Shown here: positions 1 through 9,556 of the stretch, one piece after another
Layout: every line of letters starts with the position of its first letter
Numbering within the stretch: the stretch's first letter is position 1
The notes under the pieces: model-generated
Told to the model about the DNA's origin: nothing
What the model saw: the letters and a program-made list of their open reading frames with translations, nothing else
Database searches by the model: none
Made by a program: the position numbers and the translations under genes
NCBI GenBank assembly: GCA_947495075.1
Contig: CANLXH010000002.1
Span: 124,001 to 188,000, forward strand
Direction of reading: 5' to 3'
Source of the DNA: an uncultured Croceitalea sp.
GTDB taxonomy: Bacteria; Bacteroidota; Bacteroidia; Flavobacteriales; Flavobacteriaceae
DNA length: 64,000 nucleotides

Positions 1-1881
1 TTTAATAACTGCATGTCTGTGCGAAAAAGTACCACGTTCCACATCTTGACCCGTCATACGAACGTCATATCCTTCTTCCATAAGTGAACCGTAAGCAAGT
101 AACTCACCCATTGCCCAGTCTAGCTTATTATCCTCAAAATACATCTTATGGCGTCCTTGAACCAAACGTTCTAATTTGCGCAAAAATTTCTTGTCTTCGG
201 GTAGTTTGGTAATACTAGTTGCTATTTTTTCAAGCTTCTTAATATCGTATGAAGTATCAATAGGCTCAAGCATGGCATCTTCCGTCATACAGCTAAAACC
301 TTCCCATTCGTCTTGCATAAAAGGGGTGATTCTAGTTTTCTCAACCTTACGAGAATCCATTAAATCTTCTTCAAGATTCTTTTTATACTCCTGTTCTAAT
401 TGCTTAACGTAACTCTCATCAATAATACCTTCAGCTAGTAATTTAGCTGCGTAAATATCTCTTGGGTTTTTATGTTTTGAAATTGATTTATATAACAGGG
501 GCTGGGTGAATTTAGGCTCGTCACCCTCATTGTGACCGTACTTTCTGTAACCTAATAAGTCTAAAAATATATCCCTTTTAAAACGCATCCTATATTCAAG
601 CGCAAATGTTGCTGCATGTACTACAGCTTCAGCATCATCTGCATTTACATGTAATACAGGTGAAAGTGTAACTTTCCCAACATCTGTACAATATGTTGAT
701 GATCTTGCATCCAAATAATTGGTAGTAAAACCTATTTGGTTATTAACTATTATATGTATTGTACCCCCAGTCTGATACCCGTCTAAACGTGCCATTTGTA
801 TAGTCTCGTAAACTACTCCTTGACCTGCAAAAGCTGCATCACCATGAACTAAGATTGGTAATACTTCTGAATTATTTTCTTGATGGGAACTATCTTGTTT
901 TGCTCTTGTGATACCTTCCACGATACCATTTACTGTTTCTAAATGAGAAGGGTTGGGAGCAATATTCATGTTCATTATCTTACCAGAATCTGTTTCTCGC
1001 CTAGATGTCCATCCCAAATGATATTTTACATCACCATCAAATATAGTTTCTTCATAATCTTTACCATCGAACTCGCTAAAGATATCTTTAGGCGATTTAC
1101 CAAAAATATTGGTTAGCACACTTAAGCGCCCTCGGTGAGCCATACCCATAACCATCTGCTTTACTCCGGCATCAGCAGCTTTTTCAATTATCATATCTAA
1201 AGCAGGAATCAAAGACTCACCACCTTCTAAAGAAAAACGTTTTTGCCCTACATATTTAGTATGCAAAAAACTTTCAAAAGAAACTGCCTCATTTAACTTT
1301 CTTAAGATATTCTTCTTTTCGTCAGCAGAATAATTAGGATGATTATCATTAACATTTAACCAATCTTGAATCCATTGAATACGGTCTGGAGTCCTTATGT
1401 ACATGTACTCTACTCCAATAGCATCACAATAGATACTTTCTAGATGTTTAATGATATCTCTTAAGCTACTGGCTCCAATACCAATGATACTTCCCGCATC
1501 AAATACGGTATCCATATCTTCTTGAGTAAGGTTGAAGTTAGTTACATCAAGATTAGGTTCATATTTACGTCTTTCACGAACGGGATTCGTCTTAGTAAAA
1601 AGGTGCCCGCGAGAACGATAACCATCAATCAAACGGATTACGTTAAACTCTTTTTGAAGCGACTGTGGAATTTCAACTTTCTGCCCATTAACCATTGCCA
1701 CCTCTCCTCCATCAGTCGAAGTGATATCCAATTCATCTAACGAGCTTTCCAAACCAAAATCGAAACCTTGGAAAAAAGCACGCCAACTTGGCTCTAGACT
1801 ATCTGGACTTTTAGTGTATTTATCGTAAAGCTCCGCTAAAAAAGATGTATGCGCAGCATTTAAAAAAGAATATTTATCCAT
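1..1881 (-). CDS. sucA: 2-oxoglutarate dehydrogenase E1 component, 3' end outside window
   Basis: Thiamine-diphosphate E1 subunit of the 2-oxoglutarate dehydrogenase complex (TCA cycle, cytoplasm), which decarboxylates 2-oxoglutarate and passes succinyl to the E2 lipoyl domain. The reading frame is open from ATG at 1881 to the window edge, giving the first 627 residues of a family usually about 900-940 long. It begins MDKYSFLNAAHTSFLAELYD, the short N-terminal segment typical of this family. Visible motifs are MAHRGRLSVL near residue 247, HGDAAFAGQG near 345 and NNQIGFTT near 378; the last two form the ThDP/Mg site. The truncation is only the window edge. A divergent neighbour is absent, so its promoter should lie in 1882-2007. 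Confidence 0.96.
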   Translation of the reverse strand, partial: MDKYSFLNAAHTSFLAELYDKYTKSPDSLEPSWRAFFQGFDFGLESSLDELDITSTDGGEVAMVNGQKVEIPQSLQKEFNVIRLIDGYRSRGHLFTKTNPVRERRKYEPNLDVTNFNLTQEDMDTVFDAGSIIGIGASSLRDIIKHLESIYCDAIGVEYMYIRTPDRIQWIQDWLNVNDNHPNYSADEKKNILRKLNEAVSFESFLHTKYVGQKRFSLEGGESLIPALDMIIEKAADAGVKQMVMGMAHRGRLSVLTNIFGKSPKDIFSEFDGKDYEETIFDGDVKYHLGWTSRRETDSGKIMNMNIAPNPSHLETVNGIVEGITRAKQDSSHQENNSEVLPILVHGDAAFAGQGVVYETIQMARLDGYQTGGTIHIIVNNQIGFTTNYLDARSSTYCTDVGKVTLSPVLHVNADDAEAVVHAATFALEYRMRFKRDIFLDLLGYRKYGHNEGDEPKFTQPLLYKSISKHKNPRDIYAAKLLAEGIIDESYVKQLEQEYKKNLEEDLMDSRKVEKTRITPFMQDEWEGFSCMTEDAMLEPIDTSYDIKKLEKIATSITKLPEDKKFLRKLERLVQGRHKMYFEDNKLDWAMGELLAYGSLMEEGYDVRMTGQDVERGTFSHRHAVIK

Positions 1882-1916
1882 AAATTCTTTATCGAAAGAT
1901 TTCGAGAATTATTATA

Positions 1917-1924
1917 CAAAAATA
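1917..1924 (-). promoter_or_regulatory. possible Bacteroidetes -7 element for sucA
   Basis: On the minus strand the octamer TATTTTTG matches the Bacteroidetes -7 consensus TAnnTTTG. It lies 36 bases ahead of the sucA ATG. No convincing -33 TTTG box is seen at the usual spacing, so this is only a candidate. Confidence 0.3.
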
Positions 1925-2007
1925 CAATAAAACACAGACCTATTTTCCTTGCACAGCTTGTAAATGTGAAAATTAATAGAATCGTGTAAAAGTAAAATGA
2001 TGATGTG

Positions 2008-2361
2008 TTATGAATATTGTTTTTTATACCACACCTTCTTAAACTCTCTTTGAAGAACTAAAAAACTTACCTTTTTTGAAATATCTACGATATCTGATGA
2101 GTCAAGAGATTTAAAATCGTTTTCTGGAATATCAATTATATACATTAGACTTAAGTAGGTATCAAATTTTTCAAGCAGTAAAACATAGATTTTTTCCTGA
2201 ATCAAAGAAGTCAATTCCTTTGGATTAATGGATTTAGTTACCATTAAATCTACATTCGCAAGTTCAAAATCCTTACTTATTTGCTTTATCAAACTAGAAT
2301 ATAAATCCTCTTCTTTTACATAATTAAGAAATTCAATGCCATCTTTAAACCTTAAGTTCAT
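2008..2361 (-). CDS. hypothetical protein, 117 aa
   Basis: Small soluble protein with no signal peptide or membrane segment; acidic and rich in Leu, Ile and Lys, so probably mostly helical. It starts with ATG three bases after the stop of the upstream amidohydrolase gene, so the two are almost certainly cotranscribed. I do not recognise a family. It could be a conserved flavobacterial protein of unknown function; tight linkage is the only clue to its role. Confidence 0.75.
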   Translation of the reverse strand: MNLRFKDGIEFLNYVKEEDLYSSLIKQISKDFELANVDLMVTKSINPKELTSLIQEKIYVLLLEKFDTYLSLMYIIDIPENDFKSLDSSDIVDISKKVSFLVLQREFKKVWYKKQYS

Positions 2362-2364
2362 GAC

Positions 2365-3636
2365 TTATTCTTTATAAATTTTTCCATCCTTCATTACAAA
2401 AACAACATTTTCTAAAGTTTTTACATTTTCAATTGGATTCTCTTCAACAGCAATAATATCTGCCAAAAAACCTTTCTTAAGCTGCCCTAAATTATCCATT
2501 CCCAAAAGTTCTGCATTTGTAATCGTTGCTGCTTTTAAGGATTCTTTTATAGGAATTCCTGCTTCTAGCAAGTATCCAAACTCAATAGCATTTCTCCCAT
2601 GCGGAAAAACACCTGCATCTGTACCAAAACCCATAGGCACTCCCTTTTTGTAAGCTTCTGCCATTGTGTTTTGATGAATAGGTCCAATTTCCAAAGCTTT
2701 CTTTGCTACAACAGGAGGGAAAAATCCAGGTTGTTTCGCTTTTTCAGCTACTTGTTTTCCAGCACTTATAGTTGGTATTAAATAACAATTGTATTTTATC
2801 ATTAACGCCATAGTTTCTTCACTCATAAAAGACCCATGTTCTATAGTCTGCACACCTCCTTTTATAGCAAGCTTCATACCTTCATCACCATGCGCATGTG
2901 CCGCAACAGACATCCCATAATTTTTTGCCGTATTTGTTATGGCTTGTATTTCTTCTAAAGTAAATTGTGGATTATGCCCACTCTTCGCTACACTAAGAAC
3001 ACCACCCGTAGCTGTAATCTTAATAACATCTGCTCCATTTTTATAACGTTGCCTAACCGCTTTTTTTCCATCTTCTGGTGAGTTAACAACACCTTCTTTT
3101 GGACCTGGGTCTCCCATTAAATCACTTTTCATACCATTTGTAGGGTCTGCATGACCTCCAGTAGTCGCCAAGGCTTTCCCCGAAGTAAAAATTCTTGGAC
3201 CATCTATCAAACCTTTGTTAATCGCATTACGCAAGGATATGTTTACTCCGGAACCTCCTAAATCTCTAACTGTAGTAAAACCAGCTAATAAGGTTTTTTT
3301 AGCATTAACGGCAGATTCAAAAGCAACGTCTGCCTCATTATTTGTAAATCTTTTTATATACACTTGCGGATTAAACTCCGACTCCATATGCACATGCATA
3401 TCAATAAACCCAGGAAGAACAGTTTTAGATTTTAAATCTACTATATTATCATTTTCACCACCTCGCAAATATCCATTTTCAACAGATTCAATACTATTAT
3501 TTGAAATTATGATAGTTTTTTCTGAGAGTGTTTTTCCCGAAGCTACATCTACAATAGTTCCACATTGTAAATATGTTTTTTGAGCCGATGTAAACAAACA
3601 AGAAATAAGTGAAAGAAGTAGTAAAGTGTGTTTCAT
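2365..3636 (-). CDS. secreted metal-dependent amidohydrolase
   Basis: Amidohydrolase-superfamily enzyme related to imidazolonepropionase-like and Xaa-Pro-type dipeptidases. Residues 1-19 form a signal peptide ending in TSAQ, so it is exported. The metal-site residues are all visible: HVH at 81-83, the bridging lysine candidate K206 in VIKITATGG, H247/H249 in AAHAHG, H267 in IEHG and D340 in GFGTDAG. Length (423 aa) is normal for the family. The substrate cannot be told; a hydantoin, cyclic amide or dipeptide bond is typical. A terminator for galE lies just upstream, so the gene probably has its own promoter, and it is followed closely by the 117-aa gene. Confidence 0.9.
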   Translation of the reverse strand: MKHTLLLLSLISCLFTSAQKTYLQCGTIVDVASGKTLSEKTIIISNNSIESVENGYLRGGENDNIVDLKSKTVLPGFIDMHVHMESEFNPQVYIKRFTNNEADVAFESAVNAKKTLLAGFTTVRDLGGSGVNISLRNAINKGLIDGPRIFTSGKALATTGGHADPTNGMKSDLMGDPGPKEGVVNSPEDGKKAVRQRYKNGADVIKITATGGVLSVAKSGHNPQFTLEEIQAITNTAKNYGMSVAAHAHGDEGMKLAIKGGVQTIEHGSFMSEETMALMIKYNCYLIPTISAGKQVAEKAKQPGFFPPVVAKKALEIGPIHQNTMAEAYKKGVPMGFGTDAGVFPHGRNAIEFGYLLEAGIPIKESLKAATITNAELLGMDNLGQLKKGFLADIIAVEENPIENVKTLENVVFVMKDGKIYKE

Positions 3637-3671
3637 TTTAAGTTGGCCTTTTTATTCATTTAAAAGTACTA

Positions 3672-3703
3672 AATAAAAAAAGCCCAACATTATTGTTGGG
3701 CTT
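3672..3703 (-). terminator. rho-independent terminator after galE
   Basis: A perfect 10-bp stem (AAGCCCAACA / TGTTGGGCTT) with a TTAT loop. On the minus strand it is followed by a run of seven T. It sits about 20 bases after the galE stop codon. Confidence 0.88.
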
Positions 3704-3723
3704 AAATACTCAATTCTAGTATA

Positions 3724-4740
3724 TCAACTTCTAACTTTTTGCTCCCAATCCCATGCAGATTTCATAGCATCATCAAGTGTAGATTCTGCACTCCAACCTA
3801 ATACATCATTTGCTTTTTTTGTATCAGCATATGCCTCAACAACATCCCCTGCTCTTCTAGCTACAATTTTATAGTTTAATTTTTTACCTGAAACGTTTTC
3901 AAAACTCTTAATTACATCAAGAACCGAGCTCCCCGTCCCTGTACCAAGATTAAACACTTCGTAATTATCTTTATTTTCATCATTAACCAATCTTTGTAAT
4001 GCAGCTACATGAGCTTTAGCTAAATCAACCACATGAATATAGTCACGAATACAAGTTCCATCAGATGTAGGGTAATCATCTCCGTAAACAGATAGTTGTT
4101 CTCTCATCCCAATACCTGTTTGCGTAATATAAGGAACTAAGTTCTGGGGAACACCTATAGGCAATTCTCCAATTTCTACGCTTGGATGGGCTCCTATTGG
4201 GTTAAAATACCGTAATGCAATAGCAGCTAAATGAGGAGTTACTTTACAAATATCTCTTATAATTTCTTCTCCTACTTGCTTTGTATTGCCATAAGGTGAT
4301 TCTGCAGGTTTCACCGGAGCATCTTCAGTAATAGGCATAGTATCCGCCTGCCCATATACTGTACAAGAAGAGCTAAAAATAAATCTAGAATTTCCTTTTT
4401 TCGATAATTCTTGAAGAATGTATGTTAAAACTCCAATATTATTTTCATAATAAAGTAGTGGTTTTTCAACACTCTCACCAACCGCTTTTGAGGCAGCAAA
4501 ATGAATAACGCCTTCAATATCTCTATGTCTAGAGAAAAAATCTTCTACTTTGGATTTATCTCTTAAATCAAACTCTTCAAAAATTGGTTTTTTACCAGTG
4601 ATAGCAAAAATTCCATCCAAAACTCTCTTAGAAGAATTGGAAAGATTATCTATGATTACGACTTCAAAGCCTTTATTCTGGAGCTCAACTACAGTGTGAG
4701 AGCCTATAAAACCAAGACCTCCCGTAACAAGTATTTTCAT
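3724..4740 (-). CDS. galE: UDP-glucose 4-epimerase
   Basis: Extended short-chain dehydrogenase that interconverts UDP-glucose and UDP-galactose with bound NAD, supplying sugar nucleotides for LPS and capsule. It has the Rossmann motif GGLGFIGSH at residues 7-15, the SSSCTVYG serine/threonine region at 123-130 and the catalytic pair Y150-x3-K154 in ESPYGNTK. At 338 aa it has the normal GalE length. It lies 38 bases downstream of the DegT-type aminotransferase gene and is likely in the same transcript, with kdtA diverging from them. This places it in a surface-sugar neighbourhood. Sequence alone cannot exclude activity on UDP-GlcNAc. Confidence 0.94.
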   Translation of the reverse strand: MKILVTGGLGFIGSHTVVELQNKGFEVVIIDNLSNSSKRVLDGIFAITGKKPIFEEFDLRDKSKVEDFFSRHRDIEGVIHFAASKAVGESVEKPLLYYENNIGVLTYILQELSKKGNSRFIFSSSCTVYGQADTMPITEDAPVKPAESPYGNTKQVGEEIIRDICKVTPHLAAIALRYFNPIGAHPSVEIGELPIGVPQNLVPYITQTGIGMREQLSVYGDDYPTSDGTCIRDYIHVVDLAKAHVAALQRLVNDENKDNYEVFNLGTGTGSSVLDVIKSFENVSGKKLNYKIVARRAGDVVEAYADTKKANDVLGWSAESTLDDAMKSAWDWEQKVRS

Positions 4741-4778
4741 AATTTTAATTAAGAGTTCGAAATTAACATGAAAATATT

Positions 4779-5933
4779 CTATTTATTAATAAAATCGATA
4801 ATCATAGATGTAATGTAGTCTATCTGTTCATCATCTAATTCTGTGTGCATTGGAAGAGAAATAACTTCTTTAACCAACTCATTAGTTACAGGAAAATCTG
4901 CTTCGTTATATCTTTCATCCAAATACGCTTTTTGATTGTGCAATGGGATTGGATAATACACCCCACACGGCACTCCATTGTCATTTAAATGTTGAACCAA
5001 AGCATCTCTTTTACCATTTGTAATTTTCAAGGTATATTGATGAAAAACATGGCAATCGCAAGTATCACAAATACCTTCACATCCATTTACAGTCTTAGGT
5101 ATTGTAATATGTTCTTGACCCTCAAACGCTTTTGAATATTTTTGGGCTGCTTCTCGTCTTTTAGTATTGTATTTATCCAAATTGGGCAGTTTAGCCCTTA
5201 AAACAGCTGCCTGGATTGAATCGAGTCTGGAGTTTACCCCAACTACATCGTGATGATATCTTTTGTACATCCCATGATTTACAATACCGCGAATAGTATG
5301 TGCCAAATCATCATCATTTGTAAAAATGGCACCACCATCCCCATAACAACCTAAATTTTTAGATGGAAAAAATGAAGTGGAAGCTACATGACCAATAGTT
5401 CCAGACATCTTTTTTGTTCCATCATTAAATGTATATTTCGCACCTATGCCTTGAGCATTATCTTCAATTACATATAAATCATACTTGTGCGCCAAATCCA
5501 TAATCGCATCCATATTAGCACACTGACCAAATAGGTGTACTGGAACAATAGCCCTTGTTTTGGGAGTAATTGCCTTTTCTATAGCCTTAATATCAATATT
5601 AAAAGTATCTGGTTCTACGTCTACAAGAACTGGTGTTAATTGGAGTAAACCTATAACTTCAACTGTAGCGGCAAAAGTAAAATCTGCCGTAATTACCTCA
5701 TCGCCAGGTTTTAAATCTAACCCCATCATACATATTTGTAAAGCATCTGTCCCATTTGCACAGGGAATAACATGTTTAATATCTAGATATTCTTCTAATT
5801 CTTTTTGAAAAGCATGGACTTCTGGACCATTAATAAATGTCGATGATTCTAAAATATTTGAAATTGATGAATTTACTTGGTCTTTTATGCCTTGATACTG
5901 ACCTCCAAGGTCAACCATTTGAATTTTTTTCAT
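4779..5933 (-). CDS. DegT/DnrJ/EryC1 family sugar aminotransferase
   Basis: PLP-dependent aminotransferase that converts a nucleotide-linked 3- or 4-ketosugar to the aminosugar. Family landmarks are the cofactor-binding CANGTDAL near residue 58-65, D158 in VIEDNAQGIGA and the Schiff-base lysine K192 in SFFPSKNLGCYGDGG. A cysteine cluster at C285, C289, C292 and C294 sits before the HVFHQYT segment. Length is 384 aa. It is the first gene of a pair with galE and is divergent from kdtA, so a role in LPS or exopolysaccharide sugar supply is likely. The exact sugar is unknown. Confidence 0.92.
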   Translation of the reverse strand: MKKIQMVDLGGQYQGIKDQVNSSISNILESSTFINGPEVHAFQKELEEYLDIKHVIPCANGTDALQICMMGLDLKPGDEVITADFTFAATVEVIGLLQLTPVLVDVEPDTFNIDIKAIEKAITPKTRAIVPVHLFGQCANMDAIMDLAHKYDLYVIEDNAQGIGAKYTFNDGTKKMSGTIGHVASTSFFPSKNLGCYGDGGAIFTNDDDLAHTIRGIVNHGMYKRYHHDVVGVNSRLDSIQAAVLRAKLPNLDKYNTKRREAAQKYSKAFEGQEHITIPKTVNGCEGICDTCDCHVFHQYTLKITNGKRDALVQHLNDNGVPCGVYYPIPLHNQKAYLDERYNEADFPVTNELVKEVISLPMHTELDDEQIDYITSMIIDFINK

Positions 5934-6016
5934 CTACTTGAATTAGATTACAAAATTAAGAAATTAAGCAGCTGTAAATCTTCATTCGTTTAAGAAATGT
6001 ATTTTAGCGTAAACTT

Positions 6017-7258
6017 ATGTTTGTGCACGCCATATATTCTTTTTTGGTACATCTTGTCTGGTTTCTTTTGAAATTGATAGCATTTTTTAACCCAAAAATT
6101 AAACTTTTTGTGAACGGTCGAAAAAATGTACTATCAACTTTAAAAAAATCTCTTTCTAAGACCGATAAGGTAATTTGGATGCATGTAGCCTCTTTAGGAG
6201 AATATGAACAAGGACTTCCTATTCTAGAAAAACTTAGAGAAAATCATCCTAAACATAAAATTCTACTTACTTTCTTTTCACCCTCCGGCTTTGAAGTAAA
6301 AAAGAATTCCAAAGCTGCAGATATAATCACCTATTTACCTTTAGACACTATTTCTAATGCTTCTAAATTTATAGCTTTAGTAAAACCAGAAATGGCACTT
6401 TTTATTAAATATGAAATTTGGCCAAATTATTTAAATATCCTTAAGAAAGAAGAAATACCAACGTTTCTTATATCTGCGCTTTTCTCCAAAAAACAGATTT
6501 ATTTTAAATGGTATGGAGGATTTATGCGAAAGAATTTAATGGTATTTAATCACTTCTTTCTACAAGACGAGAATTCTAAACAACTTTTAAAATCAATAGG
6601 AATACCTAACACATCCGTAACTGGTGATACTAGATTTGATAGAGTTTCAGAAATTTTATCACAAGACAACACACTTGATTTCATGGATAGTTTTAAGGAA
6701 AATGCCTTGTGTTTTGTTGTTGGGAGTAGTTGGCCAGAAGATGAAGAACTCATTATTGACTTTATTAATAGTTCTAACGAGAATTTAAAATATGTAATAG
6801 CACCGCATAATATAAAGCACGAACATATTAGTCGTTTAAAAGTATCCTGTACTAAAAAAACATTACTTTATTCCGAGATAACAAACCAAAATCTTGCCGA
6901 TTACAAAGTTCTCATTATAGATACCATTGGTCTACTAACCAAAATCTATAGCTATGCAGATATCGCCTATGTTGGTGGAGGATTTAAAACTGGGTTACAT
7001 AATACTCTAGAGCCTGCAGTTTTTGGAATTCCAATTATGACTGGTCCAAATTATCAAGGTTTTAAGGAAGCAGAAGATTTGGTATGTGAAAAAGGTATAT
7101 TAATATCAAATAACAAGGAAGTATTTAATAGTACATTTAAAAAATTAGTAAAAAACAAAAGTTTTCGAGAATCAACCGGAACTATTACTAAAAATTATGT
7201 TAGCTCAAATACTGGAGCTACCATCCAAATAATGAGATATCTGCAAGATGTAATATAA
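6017..7258 (+). CDS. waaA: 3-deoxy-D-manno-octulosonic acid transferase
   Basis: GT-B glycosyltransferase (KdtA/WaaA) that adds Kdo from CMP-Kdo to lipid IVA at the inner membrane, the step that starts the LPS core. The N-terminus has a hydrophobic anchor (residues about 5-25), the proposed catalytic base E62 lies in HVASLGEYEQG, and the C-terminal CMP-binding part contains VGGGFKTGLHNTLEPAVFG. Length (413 aa) is normal. The ATG at 6017 is the first in frame and places E62 close to its usual position near 60. It is followed 29 bases later by the sugar transporter gene. Confidence 0.94.
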   Translation: MFVHAIYSFLVHLVWFLLKLIAFFNPKIKLFVNGRKNVLSTLKKSLSKTDKVIWMHVASLGEYEQGLPILEKLRENHPKHKILLTFFSPSGFEVKKNSKAADIITYLPLDTISNASKFIALVKPEMALFIKYEIWPNYLNILKKEEIPTFLISALFSKKQIYFKWYGGFMRKNLMVFNHFFLQDENSKQLLKSIGIPNTSVTGDTRFDRVSEILSQDNTLDFMDSFKENALCFVVGSSWPEDEELIIDFINSSNENLKYVIAPHNIKHEHISRLKVSCTKKTLLYSEITNQNLADYKVLIIDTIGLLTKIYSYADIAYVGGGFKTGLHNTLEPAVFGIPIMTGPNYQGFKEAEDLVCEKGILISNNKEVFNSTFKKLVKNKSFRESTGTITKNYVSSNTGATIQIMRYLQDVI

Positions 7259-7287
7259 CTTTTTATAGCTTTAAAAAACTAACAAGT

Positions 7288-8673
7288 ATGGATAAACGTA
7301 TTCTAAGAATTTCATTAACTGCGGCACTTGCAGGTTTTTTATTCGGATTTGATACTGTTGTAATTAGCGGTGCAAACCAACCTATAAAAGAGTTGTGGGG
7401 TACTAATTGGTTTCTTGGAGATACACTGTTTACTTTCCACGGAATTTTTATTATGTCTATGGCACTATGGGGAACCGTTTTGGGTTCTCTTTTTGGAGGT
7501 ATTCCTTGTAACAAATTTGGTCGTAAAAAAACATTATTATGGATAGGCGTCCTTTACTTTTTATCCGCTCTTGGTTCAGCAATAGCAAATGAACCTTATA
7601 CTTTCTCCTTTTTTAGATTCATAGGAGGTATTGGTGTTGGCGCATCTTCTGTGGCTGCACCTATTTATATTTCTGAAATTTCCAAAGCCAGTAATCGTGG
7701 TAGGTTAACAGCAATGTATCAATTCAATATTGTATTTGGTATATTAATAGCCTTTATTTCTAATTATGTAATTGGGTTACTTTTCACATCATCATCAGCT
7801 TGGCGTTGGATGCTAGGCATAGAAGCTTTACCAGCTTTAATCTACACGATAATGGTTCTTAAAATTCCTAATAGTCCACGATGGTTACTGTTAAATGGCA
7901 ATGACGAATCCAAAACCTTAAATGCATTAAATACGTTAGGATTAAAAAAAGATGAATCACTTAACCGATTAGCAGAATTAAAAAACGCTATTAACACCTC
8001 TGTTTCCCAACAAAAAGAGAAACTGTTTTCGGGAAAATACAATAAGCCTCTATTACTGGCATTTTTGCTAGCATTTTTTAATCAACTATCTGGAATAAAT
8101 TTTGTCCTCTATTACGCCCCAGAAATTCTAGAACGTGCTGGCTTAGCTTCGGGCGAGTCTTTATTTAGTTCTATTTCAATAGGCGTTATAAATCTAGTTT
8201 TTACGTTTGTAGGGATAGCATTGATTGATAGACTTGGTAGAAAACAACTTATGTATATAGGTTCTATTGGCTATATCTTAAGTTTAGCTATGGTTGGATG
8301 GTGTTTCTACAGCGGGGCAAGTTCAGTGTTTCTTTTAATATTCATTCTGGTGTTTATAGCATCTCATGCTGTTGGACAAGGGGCAATTATCTGGGTATTT
8401 ATCTCGGAAATTTTTCCTAATAGAGTTAGAGCATATGGGCAATCTTGGGGTACTGGTACACATTGGGTTTTTGCCGCACTTATTACCTTAATAACCCCTA
8501 CCTTTTTAGATAGCGAAATAGGGATTTTTAAGGAAAATCCTTGGCCAATATTTATTTTCTTTGCTGTAATGATGATATTGCAATTACTATTTGTGATTTT
8601 CTTAATGCCAGAAACCAAAGGTGTTTCATTAGAAGATTTAGCTAAGAAATTGAGTAGTAATAAAAGTAACTAA
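7288..8673 (+). CDS. sugar porter MFS transporter
   Basis: Twelve-helix inner-membrane carrier of the sugar porter branch of the major facilitator superfamily (the XylE/GalP/GLUT type), probably a proton symporter. The signature motifs are FGFDTVVISGA in TM1, NKFGRKK in the loop after TM2, PNSPRWLLLNG at about 194-204 before the central loop, QLSGINFVLYYAPEI in TM7, DRLGRKQL in the second half and PETKGVSLEDL at the C-terminus. Length (461 aa) is typical. It follows waaA by 29 bases, but no sugar catabolic gene is next to it, so the substrate cannot be assigned. Confidence 0.93.
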   Translation: MDKRILRISLTAALAGFLFGFDTVVISGANQPIKELWGTNWFLGDTLFTFHGIFIMSMALWGTVLGSLFGGIPCNKFGRKKTLLWIGVLYFLSALGSAIANEPYTFSFFRFIGGIGVGASSVAAPIYISEISKASNRGRLTAMYQFNIVFGILIAFISNYVIGLLFTSSSAWRWMLGIEALPALIYTIMVLKIPNSPRWLLLNGNDESKTLNALNTLGLKKDESLNRLAELKNAINTSVSQQKEKLFSGKYNKPLLLAFLLAFFNQLSGINFVLYYAPEILERAGLASGESLFSSISIGVINLVFTFVGIALIDRLGRKQLMYIGSIGYILSLAMVGWCFYSGASSVFLLIFILVFIASHAVGQGAIIWVFISEIFPNRVRAYGQSWGTGTHWVFAALITLITPTFLDSEIGIFKENPWPIFIFFAVMMILQLLFVIFLMPETKGVSLEDLAKKLSSNKSN

Positions 8674-8761
8674 TTTTATACCAAATACTTACCTAACATA
8701 TATAAAACCTGGCTTTTTATCGAATAAGTACAGTTAGTTTAATCCTAGATGATGATTAATT

Positions 8762-8917
8762 ATGTACATTGAAGCAAACTATATGATTATGGCAGAGAAA
8801 GTATCCGCCGGAAATAGTCTTTTAGATGGCTTTTTGCGAATCATGATTTTCGCATTGGTAGTTATTTTGGTGGCAATACCTGTGTGTATCGCCCTTGGGT
8901 TATTAGGAATTCTTTAG
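8762..8917 (+). CDS. membrane microprotein, 51 aa
   Basis: Short open frame beginning ATG TAC ATT GAA, with alternative in-frame ATGs 21 and 27 bases further on. The product has a polar N-terminus followed by one strong hydrophobic helix (LRIMIFALVVILVAIPVCIA) and ends at LLGIL. There is no close upstream gene on the same strand apart from the transporter 90 bases away. I do not recognise a family. Support is the coding-like composition and the similar size and design of the next small frame at 9065. Confidence 0.5.
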   Translation: MYIEANYMIMAEKVSAGNSLLDGFLRIMIFALVVILVAIPVCIALGLLGIL

Positions 8918-9064
8918 TCCATTAGAATTTTAACTCTTAAACCTTATTAACTACACAATCTAAGACTTTTACCACAATTTTGTAGGATTTTGCAACAAGT
9001 TTAATCCTTTCGGCAATAATAAAGCCTAACTTGATTACGAATCATAATTTAAGTAGGTTTTATT

Positions 9065-9187
9065 ATGGAACATTTATCATTTAAAAATGGAGTAGATTCA
9101 TATCTATCTCTTTTAATTATTGGGCTTAATGGTGTTTTAGCCATTACAGCTATTGGAACTTTACTAGCCTTAGTTGGCTTGATATGA
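9065..9187 (+). CDS. membrane microprotein, 40 aa
   Basis: Open frame from ATG to TGA encoding a 40-residue peptide that starts MEHLSFKNGVDSY and continues as a single hydrophobic helix with the segment AITAIGTLLALVGLI at its end. It is followed 45 bases later by a strong terminator, which suggests it lies in a real transcript. It may pair with the 51-aa microprotein upstream. No family is recognised. Confidence 0.5.
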   Translation: MEHLSFKNGVDSYLSLLIIGLNGVLAITAIGTLLALVGLI

Positions 9188-9231
9188 TGACTTAATTAAC
9201 CAAAAAAGTTTAAGTTATTACGTGTTTAGTG

Positions 9232-9265
9232 AAAAGCCTCGCAGAAATTCTGCGAGGCTTTTTTA
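9232..9265 (+). terminator. rho-independent terminator
   Basis: Perfect 9-bp stem GCCTCGCAG / CTGCGAGGC with an AAATT loop, flanked by A and T runs. It closes the transcript that contains the 40-aa microprotein. No gene ends on the opposite strand nearby. Confidence 0.88.
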
Positions 9266-9344
9266 TTTGTTATAAGAGACTCTCGTATGAACTACTTTAT
9301 ATTAACTTCTCTCCTTACTTATTTTTTAAATAATATCTACATAT

Positions 9345-9372
9345 TAAAAAAGCTCCTTGTTTCCAAGAAGCT
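9345..9372 (-). terminator. terminator of the tRNA-Leu gene
   Basis: On the minus strand AGCTTCTTG and CAAGGAGCT pair across a GAAA tetraloop (one G-U pair) and are followed by a T run. The stem begins about ten bases after the 3' end of the tRNA. Confidence 0.85.
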
Positions 9373-9381
9373 TTCAATATG

Positions 9382-9463
9382 TGCGGGCGGAGAGACTCGA
9401 ACTCTCACACCTCGCGGCACTAGATCCTAAGTCTAGCGTGTCTACCAATTCCACCACGCCCGC
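9382..9463 (-). tRNA. tRNA-Leu (anticodon TAG)
   Basis: An 82-base gene with a 7-bp acceptor stem (GCGGGCG / CGCCCGC), a D-arm containing GGTAGACACG, an anticodon arm CTAGA-CTTAGGA-TCTAG that places TAG at 9427-9429, the long variable arm of class II tRNAs, and a T-arm with GTTCGAGTC. CCA is not encoded. TAG reads CUN leucine codons. Confidence 0.96.
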
Positions 9464-9556
9464 AAAAGGAATGCAAATATAAATCAATTTTCCAATTGTG
9501 AAATAGCAATATTTAAAAACTTCTTTTCGTAATTTTAACTTCCTTTAAAAAATTAC

